A stretch of 64,000 bases of DNA from Lingula anatina (taxonomy: Eukaryota; Brachiopoda; Lingulata; Lingulida; Lingulidae), in contig NW_019775429.1 of assembly GCF_001039355.2 (NCBI RefSeq), positions 210,278 to 274,277 on the forward strand, given 5' to 3'. A program made the translations under genes and the position numbers. The notes below the pieces were generated by a model. That model did not search any database and was not told the DNA's origin. It saw nothing but the letters and a program-made list of their open reading frames with translations. Below are positions 51,401 through 60,388 of the stretch, piece by piece. The first letter of the stretch is position 1, and each line of letters starts with the position of its first letter.

Positions 51401-51785
51401 TCAGCAAAGAGGCACTTCTCTCTTTCTCACTGAGCAGATGATGGTGGATAACACAGTTGACAAGAGCCATGCAGTCCTCTGTGTACTTGAGTGGGGCCAG
51501 CAGGTGGCAGTGCCACACCCAGGCTATGTCAAGAGGAGCCGCAAGCTTTACATTTTTCTGCTTGATAGTTTCTTGGGCTTGTAGCTTTGCAGCAAATGGC
51601 AGCCATAATTCTTCGTATCGTTGGATGGCACGCCTGACTACAGGTCCACCATATAAACTCTGGAACTGGTTCACACAAGCCAGGAAATCTAGTTCAAGCA
51701 GAGCAGCTTCCGTCAGATCAATTCCCAGCTGAAGTTTTTCTGCCTTTCCTTTAGCTGCTGAAGAATTCTTTGATGACTTCTTCAT
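48482..51785 (-). CDS. glycine-rich domain-containing protein (GRDP, DUF1399 family) with Gly-Cys tail
   Basis: Four exons on the minus strand: 51785-50311, 49861-49790, 49545-49404 and 49071-48482, about 759 residues. The first exon carries the GRDP-like/DUF1399 region. Its landmarks are repeated blocks of VWHCHLLAPLKYTEDC and LIWHAHQVHPHLYQAD, the His-rich signature of this family. Next comes a beta-rich segment with YVILQAVNTTG and FPEEMNIQLELDIGQLQ. The later exons encode VFYGDKMVAVSHLIGTD, a DWAIVRGKWVGYVKG segment and a short collagen-like stretch (GVPG..GVRGTPGVKGSPG). The tail is about 40 residues of CGG repeats. No signal peptide is seen. In plants GRDPs affect growth and stress response; the animal role is unclear. 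The phase between exons 1 and 2 is off by one base, so a base may be missing at that junction or a small exon was overlooked. The exon 1 donor lies directly on an (ATT)n microsatellite. Confidence 0.85.
50287..50310. repeat. (ATT)n microsatellite starting at a splice donor
   Basis: On the minus strand the GRDP exon 1 donor reads GTAATAATAATAATAATAAT, so the donor hexamer is the first unit of the trinucleotide array. Confidence 0.85.
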
Positions 51786-53640
51786 TTTAAGTTGGAGGTT
51801 ATTTTACTGGCCTGTTGGAAGCTCTACTGGAAAAAGAAGAATGTTCACAGATGAACTGATATATATATAATAACCATGCACACAAGTCAACATGAACTAT
51901 ATGATGACACAAATGGATGGTTTAGTTGTACAATCTATACCAAACAACTAATGTAATATGGATCATATGCAGCAACAAACATGAATTACAAACATGGGCA
52001 TGTATGAACTGTCACACACACACACACACACACGCAGGCACACACACAGTTTCAATAATTTAAAATGAGATGAAAATATGGGAGTCTGCTACAGATGTAC
52101 GTACCCAGAGCACCAACCCCAACTCTTTCAGCTAACCCTAGCAATTTGTTGATCGAACCTTCACAAACAAGATACAGTACACATATAAATCATATAAATA
52201 TTAAATTAAGAACACATTACACAAAGTCCACAAAGTTTATTACAACTACATATGCCATAAATGCACGTGCCACTTGCCAAATTGTGAAACAATAAATATG
52301 TAAAGTTTACAGCAACATCTACAGATTAAACAGAAACACACAGCAACAGAATTATTCTTCATATCTCACACCTGTGCCTGATCATCCAAGATATTTACTA
52401 TGACTGCACTCTGGATCATGCTACAGCCTACTCAGTACATGGAAATCAAGTTCAGTCACGCCGGGGACTTCAGGTAAGAAGTTTCTGGCAATAGCACTTC
52501 TATTTACGGTTCTTGTCTCACCACTTGTGTTTACACGTAGAGAACATATGAGAGAGAGTAAACAGGTGCGCAAACAGCTGAAAATATTCTGTTACAGGGA
52601 ACTTCCTGCTTCACAGAAAATTATCACGGTACCATGTTTACACTTTCCCTACTTCTTGTTGTAGTCGGATAAACTTAATTTCATCAATATATATCAAACA
52701 TTAATATATTGTGCAATTCACCAAACCATTCATCTTGTCGTTTGGAAAGTTTAGGATAAGAAGAAGCGTACTTACTTTACATAACTATCTCAGACGCGGA
52801 GTTGAAGCTCGCGATGTTGGGGGTTGGATTGTTTTGTTTTCGTCCAAGACAAGCAAATAACATCCGCTTCCACTTAAAGGTGAAGCATTGTTTGGCAGTT
52901 TGCTACATGTTAAGATAAATATTATCAGTAAATTGATATTTTGTCCCAACAGAAGTGTCTATATGGAATAAAGTAGTCACGAGGCATGGGGTGTGTCTTT
53001 TCTTGATAAATAACGGTGTCCTCTAGCGGTATTCTACAGCTGTTTATTTTGATTTCGCTTTCACGTTTAGAAGAAATCATTCGGGTCGAAATTGGCACTA
53101 TTTGCATCACACATAATATTTTCAGGAAATCTAGGCACTGGCAAACTTTATTTCTTCCATTTTGATTTACTTCCCGAGATCTTATGATACGGCTCCGTAA
53201 ACGATCTACCAGGAGATAAGAGGTCTTCCGCCCGTGCCAAACAGGATGCTGGCGACGTGATAAGAATCTCATTGGCACAGATTACGGGCACCGCTTTTGT
53301 CTGTTTACTGACGGTGTTCCTAGACCGTATACAACAGGTGCACGTCTTCATACAATGGTGGGTAAAATGCTCTCTCTCTCTCTCTCTCGTAACAGTTCTG
53401 TTGTAATACGATATGGATGAAGTGCTCACCGTTCTAGCCTTGCTGGTCTGGATTTGGGGTAATGTGAATGATAGAGAATTTGGCTAGGGATCGGCTGATA
53501 GAGAAGTGGGCACGTTTTACTGGTAGATATATTTTAGACCTGGTTTGCAATAACTTACACTACTGAGTACTTTCCTAATTTCTCTATATTAAAAGGTAGT
53601 CATACATGTAGCTATAGATCCACCAATCCGGAGGGGGGGG
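51786..53640. other. shared upstream region of two divergent genes
   Basis: Holds the 5' UTR of the GRDP gene (a probable acceptor near 51830 and a possible first exon near 52750-52840) and the unresolved first exon of the claudin-like gene. A CA run is at 52014-52048 and a CT run at 53371-53388. An ATG at 53413 begins a hydrophobic open stretch (LTVLALLVWIWG), but its phase does not join cleanly to the next exon. No other gene is seen. Confidence 0.35.
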
Positions 53641-53649
53641 GGGGCATAT

Positions 53650-53850
53650 TTACATATGACTGCGTATATTTTTATTTTCCAGGCTGATCGAGAGGGAGAG
53701 AGGGGGAGTAACTTTATTAATAATTGTCTCAGCTATATATATTCTATTTTCTAGGCTGATCTGTACCTGGACCAGCTGAGAGGGGGGTGGGGGGAACTTT
53801 AATAATAAATGACCCAGTATATTTGTATATTCCAGGCTGATCTGTACCTT
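53650..53850 (+). repeat. three partial copies of an intron-exon border (splice acceptor)
   Basis: A segment containing a TTCCAG or TTCTAG acceptor followed by GGCTGATC occurs near 53682, 53754 and 53831. Only the last continues into a long open exon; the first two break down into G/A-rich sequence within 20-40 bp. The units are about 75 bp. Confidence 0.8.
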
Positions 53851-55087
53851 GTCCAGGCAGGTATTGTCCTGGTCTCTGTTGTGTTGGCTGTCATCAGTGT
53901 CACTCAAGACACCTGGGTCCTCGGCTTCGGACACAGTACTCCCGCTGACCAGGACTTCATCTACCAGAAGTTTGGCCCCTGGGGGGTCTGCTTTACTGGC
54001 TGTGTCCAGTGTGACCGACAATATACACTGGAGTGTATCACTGTGGACATGAACACTTTGGTCTTCAGTAAGAACATCTTTATTATGATTATCACCACAC
54101 ATTTGTTAGAATGAAAAGTCTGGGATCAAGTTATCCCTGCCTGTCCCTTTCTTTGCACAGTGCTTTTCTTCGTTATAAGAAGAGGATTAGTAATTTCTGT
54201 TTCAGTGCCATTTTTTTTTGGATAATCACAACTTGTATAAAAACAAAGGAAATTGTTTGTTTATAAAATTAAAGGAAAATTGTTATTTTTATCTCAAAAT
54301 TTATTTATAATATGTTTAAACATGGGATGAAATTGGATATTTTTGTGAATTTTATGGTGTGATTTTACTAATCGCTTTATGTGTGAATCAGTGTGATTGT
54401 AATAACTGCAACTGTATTCAGTGCAATTGTACTCATTGTTTTAGGTACAAAATTGATATTTCAGCATATCTGAAGTTGGTGCAATTCTTTGAAGTGCTGT
54501 CATTGGGTTTTCTGGCAGTAGGGGGAGCCATGTGTCTCATGCCCTGCAAATTCCATGCACAAAGAAAATTTGGACGGATCCAAGTTTTCTTTATTTTTCT
54601 GGGAAGCAAGTATATTTCACATATTTTATCCATGGAGTCTAAGAAATTCAAGATGTTTCAATTCCAGCTGTCATCAGTTCTGTGTTATTTTTTAAACTTT
54701 TTAGCATTACAATAATTTACATTAGACCTACAATGATTTATACTTTTCTATCACTTGCACATTTTAACTTTAGATAGTTTAATAGTAAAGAGTAAAACAC
54801 CTGACCGATTTCTTTCAGCTGTCTTCCAGTTATCTGCAGTTGCTGTATTTGGTTATAATGCCCATGCAAACTCGGCTCCACCAGAGGGCGCTGATATCTA
54901 CAGAGTTTACGGCTGGCCCTTCTATGTCATCATCGTGGTGTTACTGATCCTGGCTATGGTATCCATCCTAGCTGTTATAACAGAATATAAACAGACACAG
55001 CTGATACAGGAACCTAATGAGACAGAGACAAGACTTGGATACCATGCATTCTATAGCTCTGATGACGCAGTTGGTGCAGTGGTGTGA
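53836..55087 (+). CDS. claudin/PMP22-like four-helix membrane protein (5' end unresolved)
   Basis: Supported coding pieces are 53836-54067, about 54465-54609 and a last piece from about 54826 to the stop at 55087. They encode four hydrophobic segments: VQAGIVLVSVVLAVISV, LVQFFEVLSLGFLAVGG, an AVFQLSAVAVFGY segment and YVIIVVLLILAMVSILAVI. Between the first two lies an extracellular loop with FGPWGVCFTGCVQC. This has the W and paired Cys arrangement seen in the first loop of the claudin, PMP22 and related superfamily. The cytosolic C-terminus is acidic and ends DDAVGAVV, a hydrophobic end compatible with PDZ binding. Family members act as tight or septate junction parts, channel subunits or tetraspan organisers; which one applies here cannot be told. 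The first coding exon with the start codon is not identified, and the join between the second and third pieces is uncertain. Confidence 0.65.
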
Positions 55088-55168
55088 AGAAATAAGTGAG
55101 ACAGAGACAAGACTAGAGTACCATGCATTCTACAGCTATAATGTTACAGTAATTGCTGTGGTGTGAAG
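55018..55168 (+). repeat. tandem duplication of the last coding segment including the stop codon
   Basis: 55018-55087 encodes the C-terminal ETETRLGYHAFYSSDD region and stop. 55100-55168 repeats it as ETETRLEYHAFYSYN with its own stop. The second copy lies in the 3' UTR and keeps the frame, so it is a spare, out-of-use C-terminus. Confidence 0.85.
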
Positions 55169-56129
55169 CATTTTGGGAGGAAAATTCTTTTTGTGGATCT
55201 ACAGTTTTGTATTTGCGGGAAGTTGTGATGCTGTGTAACATGACCCTCAGTGACACTGACTGTTTTATTTTCTTAGCCTTATAGAGAAATATCATTTATC
55301 TCTTGTAGACAGGCAGCCACAACCTGTATATTCATGCAGTGGCTTTTACCATGCTCCAAGGAACAGCTGTTGTCGCAGCTACAGAGAAGAAACTCGCTGG
55401 ATGGCTAACTCTGAACAGTCAGTGTAACAGGAGGTGCTAGAAATGATTGTGACAGATATTTATTACTTATACATGTAAAATGAGTTTTTTTTTTTTTGTG
55501 AAAGTTAAAACACAGTTATCTCCTGCGTTCTCAGGCTGTTGGCCTGTGTTTGTGTGTGCCATTCAAATATAGCAACTTCAAAAGGGGCTGATCAACATAT
55601 GGAAGACAGGAGCGGGGACTTGCTCTGATGGGTGTTTTGGATGATTTTGGAAACGGGTAATAAGATGAACTTTTTAATGAAACATTTCAACTTTTTCAGG
55701 AAAATTTTTAATGGCAGACTGTATATTGTTTTCAGTTTTTTCAGACTTGTTTATAATGGAACATATAAAATTGGTGCTTACTGTTTATTTTGTATGGTAT
55801 TGTTTTATCAATTGCTGGCGAGAATATGCCATGTAAATAAAGACTGAAATGTTCATGAAGACATCTATATTGATCGTCCATGTGAACTCAGACTTAATCA
55901 CAATGTTGACTGTAGAAGGCAGCAGGAACAGGAGGATATTGATTTATTTAGAGAGCTTTAAACCAGCTCAAAAGATGAAATTTGATTTGAATATTTATGA
56001 AAAATAAAATTTCTATGCACTGCCGAGCTCAGATATGCTATATGTATGTTTCTGCTTGTGTTGGCAAGTTGCTACCAGAGAGTACTATGTGTGCTTACAA
56101 TTTTCAAGGTGGTTTTATTTGCTACAAAG
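55169..56129. other. 3' UTR and intergenic sequence, no gene seen
   Basis: No supported exon. AATAAA matches occur at about 55836 and 56004. Confidence 0.45.
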
Positions 56130-56345
56130 AGAGCATTCACATTGAGAAGAGCTGAGGTCTAGCAGGGTGGAGACAGAAATATAGCAGACCTACATGAAAG
56201 GAAGACGGCATAATCCTTTAATGGTCTCTCAATGAATGTCATTGAGTGACCATTTAAGGATTATGCTGTGTTCCTGTCATGTAGGTCCGCCATATTTAGT
56301 TCTCGGCCTTGCTAGACCCCGGCTAATCTTGATGTGAATGATCTC
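56130..56345. repeat. foldback element, about 215 bp imperfect palindrome
   Basis: The left arm (GAGCATTCACATTGAG .. GTCTAGCAGGG .. GACCTACATGA .. GCATAATCCTT) is matched by the reverse complement of the right arm, with the turning point near 56238. The pairing extends over about 100 bp per arm with scattered mismatches. No coding capacity. It could be a MITE or a transcribed hairpin; I did not find a clear target-site duplication. Confidence 0.8.
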
Positions 56346-56534
56346 AGAGGCAGGTTGAATTGCAAAATTTGGCCTTATCTGATTGTTTATACAAAAGCTA
56401 TTGACATTCTTCAGTTTTCAAATGTATTGCTGTTGAACCTCATGTGCCAAATATTTTCTTTCATTTTATATTTTTTTTCTAGGTTTGTTGCATGTTAAGG
56501 CAAGGGAGATACCAAGAATAATTCTCTCACTTAG

Positions 56535-56700
56535 TTAATATTGCAGCAGGTGTGCTGCTTGCTCACCTACCACAATACTTACCAACCACAGGTCATACGA
56601 ACTTTACATGCTCCCATAAATGTTTATATTGCAGCAGGTGTTCTGTTTGTTCACATACCACAATACTTACGAACCACAGGTCATATGATCCTTTCATGCT
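56535..56700. repeat. two tandem copies of a 95 bp unit
   Basis: Units beginning ATATTGCAGCAGGTG occur at about 56538 and 56632 and share CCACAATACTTAC and ACCACAGGTCATA. A shorter related stretch lies near 62200-62245. Confidence 0.75.
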
Positions 56701-56912
56701 CACTAACAAATAAAGAAAATAACCGGGATAAAAATGTAAATCTGTACATTATTTCATATTTTGCACAAACCTTTAGGACTCGCAAGAATGCATTTACAAT
56801 GACGTTTGGATGCTTTCTGACAATTATAAACTGTGGCCTTCAATACAAATTGTTCGTAAATTTTTTTATCTTTAATGAAAAACGTTTTAACTGTCTGTCA
56901 GTGTTTTGAAGC

Positions 56913-57086
56913 GGGGGCGTCTCGATAGTCCGAAGGTTCATTGGTCCGAAGGTTCATTGGTCCGAAAAGTGGTAACATTTTTATCGATTTTTTAATCAAA
57001 GGTTCATTGGTCCGAAGGTTCTATAGTGAACATTCGGACCAATGAACCTTCGGACTATTGAACCTTCGGACTATCGCTACGGCCCC
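56913..57086. mobile_element. MITE with 8 bp target-site duplication, beside the PKDCC-like stop codon
   Basis: The element starts GGGGGCGTCTCGATAGTCCG and ends in an inverted copy (CGGACTATCGCTACGGCCCC). Internal CCGAAGGTTCATTGGT units are repeated in both arms, so the whole folds into a long hairpin. The flanks are perfect 8 bp copies of TTTGAAGC (56905-56912 and 57087-57094). An 8 bp duplication is typical of hAT and some other cut-and-paste superfamilies. It sits 10 bp beyond the stop codon at 57097, in the 3' UTR of the minus-strand gene. Confidence 0.85.
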
Positions 57087-57096
57087 TTTGAAGCTG

Positions 57097-60000
57097 CTAA
57101 TAAGGCCTGGCTAATCTCATTCTCCTCAGTATATCTTTTATAACCTCGATTCCACATTTCCCTTCGTCTGCTTTTCGCACTATCTTGTCCAGCTGCTCTC
57201 TGAAGGCGAGTGGGGCTTCCGGCAGAATGTATTTTTCTAGTAGACGAAAGTTGTACATCCATACGTTTAGTTTCTCATTCAGTCCTACACAAAAACCATT
57301 AACGCATGGAACCCTGGGAACAAACAAGGAAAATAACCGCATTACATGATGGAAATAGACAACCAGTGTATCTTCTCGTCTGAAGGGCCAGTTTGTTAAA
57401 ACCGGTGACTTTGTAAGCCCATAGGGCTGGGCCGATACATATATATTCATATTATTGTATTTTGTATTATATTTGTATATGTAGTTGTATCAAACAATGG
57501 CGTATACTCTGGGTGTTATGCTCTACCTTATTGCTCTCTTTCGTGAATTCCAGTGTTTTGAGGCACAGTCATCCATGCTGTGACACGGTATATCTCCGAT
57601 TCTGAAAGCCTCCATATCCACGAACTGAGGCTTGTTCTTCACCATAACAAACTGGTGCAGGGCAAAATCCCCAAATTCTACTGACCCGTTTGGGTGTTGA
57701 CTGGCAAAGGCCATTAATTCCGCTACTTCATAACTGAACTGTAACAAAGCGAGGCAGCAATGCTGTTAAATGTACAGATGTAAAAGCAAAAGAATGATGC
57801 ATGAAATAGTTTATTTTGTCAACATTACCACCGCCAACTACCATTATGTACAACAGCTAACATGAACAATCGGAAAATGTTAATAACACAGTTTAGGGCT
57901 TTCAGCCATTGGGACTTCATAGCAACACATTGATTTAAATGGAAAACAAAAAAAACTGCATAATCTCAAGAAAAAGGATTCTTTCATTCAGTTTACAGCG
58001 GCAGCGCACAAAAAGGGTTTTCATCAATTTTGATGCGATATTAAAATGCTTAATTTCTTACAAATCTGAATCGAGTGCTACTTTTAATGTGGACTTCAGA
58101 CGCTAACTGGCACAAGACTTTCAGATCAGTCCAGTCCACATAGTAATGCCAACTATAATGAAGAAGAAAGCTCACTTGGAACTCTTATCACCATGATATT
58201 TAATCAAGTTTGTTTATTTTCCTTAAGTCTACTGAAGATGTTAAATGGATTTTACACTATAATATATTATGAAACAACAGTTATCAAGCTTTCGAACTGA
58301 TTTTGAAGCATGTTCATATTTAAAACTTTCACAAGACTTCCTATTCAGTCTCAAATGTAGCTACGAGCCATTGTGCTTGCTGAAATTAGGCTGTATTAAG
58401 AGGCGAAGAACGAATCATTTTCACATGAAAAGATGCCTGTGTTAAATACATTATGATAAAAGTACACCAGACCATAAGTTACAACTGGAAGTTCACTTAA
58501 TGTTCTTGAAATTAAGACATGTAAGGAAAAATGTGAAGAACACACAAAAAATTGATAACTTCAAAACAGTGATATTAATCCAAATTAAGATGTTTTTCGA
58601 ACTTGAAGCTTTTAGTTTTAGGGAGCACCTTTGCAAGTTAGAGAATAATACATAAAAGGTCTTCTTTTTATTGAGTTTTTTTAGTTTTAATGCAATATCA
58701 CCTAACGCTGCATTTCAAGATTTCTGAGAAAGTCAACGTGCACACCATATGTCTGGGTCATTTATGGCACATTTTACATAACCGCCTTTCAAGACCACTT
58801 GACACTTTGCTAAATTGAATAAAACTGAATTTTCTGTAAATTGTGTAACCTGTAGTTTCTGAGCATTTTGCTACTTACAGTAACCTGTAATTTCTGTACA
58901 TTTAATTACCTGTATAATTGCTGTACATTAAGTAACCTGTCGGTTCTGTACATTTAGTTACCTGTAGTTTTTGTACATTTAGTTACCTGTAGTTTTTGTA
59001 CATTTAGTTACTTGTAATTTCTGTACATTTAGTTACTTGTAGTTTCTGTACATTTAGTTACCCGTAGTTTCTGTACATTACGTTACCTGTAGGTTACTTG
59101 CAGTTACCTGTAGTTTCTGTACATTTAGTTACCTGTAATTTCTGTACACTTAGTAACCAGTAGTTTCTGTACCTGTAGTTACCTGTAGTTTCTGGTCCCA
59201 TGTCATGTTGGACAGTTGGAGAGGTACCCCCACCTCAGTTACCATGGTAACTGTCGTGTCCACTGTGCCGTCAAAGAGTTTGTTGGGGACGCAGAAACCC
59301 AGTAACTAAAAGTTGAGATCGAAGATATAGTTGCTTGCAATACACTGCAAAGTACATAGTATGATAAATGAGGATATGTTTACCAAGCCAATGACAATGT
59401 AATTAATCTTAGGATAATTTTGTCTCTCTTGACGGGATAATTTTACAAGGAACTTACAGTTAAAAATGAACCAGTCCGAATTATTTCCAGATAATTAATG
59501 AATAATATTTGTATTTAAAATTTTGCCAGCAACGTCATTGGCTGCCCCCCTCGTCCCCCAAAATCTTTCCCTGCCTATAGCGCCCTCTATATACTGGTAC
59601 ACGTCCAGATGAAATGTCGCCTGATATGTCGAAAACACAGCGGCAATGATGGAGAGTGATTACAACTCCATTCAGCTAATAGATGAAATCACAGTAAAAA
59701 AACCTACCTTAATGATACTTGTATGACGCAATATTTGATGATACCAAATTTCCTCTATGAAAAACCGGCTCAATGCTGCGTAGCATGTGGGTAGCGACTT
59801 TTTCTCTTGCAACAGACATGCTTTGGAAAATGTGTTGAATATAAACGGTGTTCTAACCACAACATCGCGATCGTAATACTTGGCCCTATATGCAAATTTA
59901 TGCATCCCATGCGAAAGAGCTTGCCGGTTTGTGAACTTTCGCCTTGCTGCGCAGCCTATTCCGCTTTCCAAGCTATCGACGCGAGAAGTTTCACTAAAAG

Positions 60001-60388
60001 GTAGGTGTGTCAGTCTCAGTTTGTCATAAGCTTTGTAAAAACGTTTGACACGAATGTCCTGTATGTTATTAGAAGGCCTGATTGACAAAGTGCAAGAGTT
60101 TGTCAAAGGTTTTCGGGTTCCAGATAAAATCCAATCTAGGTAGAGGTTGGAGAAGTTGTGTAGCCCGTCGAGTGTGTTGACGTCACATAATGGAACGCTG
60201 AGATTTGTGATACTGTCCTCTTGTGACACACGATGGGGCGTTCCATAGGGTGACAAAGTCTCGTGAACACGGGCGACAGGGCGCGGCAATGGACGGTCAC
60301 GTTGTAAGTCATGTACAGTTAGATAGAGAACACATAAACCAATGGCGTTTAGAAAACAAAATGCATGCCAAACTCCTCGATGCTCCAT
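57097..60388 (-). CDS. PKDCC/Vlk-like secretory pathway protein kinase
   Basis: Four exons join in phase on the minus strand: 60388-59708, 59305-59183, 57738-57527 and 57313-57097, giving 410 residues. The N-terminus has a hydrophobic signal anchor (WHAFCFLNAIGLCVLYLTV), so the kinase domain is luminal or extracellular. The kinase fold starts near GIGCAARRKF. It has WYHQILRHTSIIKLLGFC after the alpha-C region, then GSVEFGDFALHQFVMV at the catalytic-loop position and PQFVDMEAF at the metal-binding position. It ends with the Cys-containing PCVNGFCVGLNEKLNVW block that is characteristic of PKDCC-like kinases. Vertebrate PKDCC phosphorylates tyrosines on secreted and extracellular-matrix proteins. 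Where a beta-3 lysine is expected I read VVVR, so activity is uncertain; the alignment is by eye. POMK or DIPK relatives were considered, but the C-terminal block favours PKDCC. ATG 60388 is chosen as the one preceding the anchor. Confidence 0.85.
58845..59190 (-). repeat. 25 bp minisatellite built from a splice donor, about 14 copies
   Basis: On the minus strand each 25 bp unit reads ACAGAAACTACAGGTAACTA with small changes. The exon ending at 59183 finishes CAGAAACTACAG followed by the GTAACT donor, so the array is a run of copies of the exon end plus donor extending into the intron. Many units retain a usable-looking ACAG/GTAACT. Confidence 0.9.
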
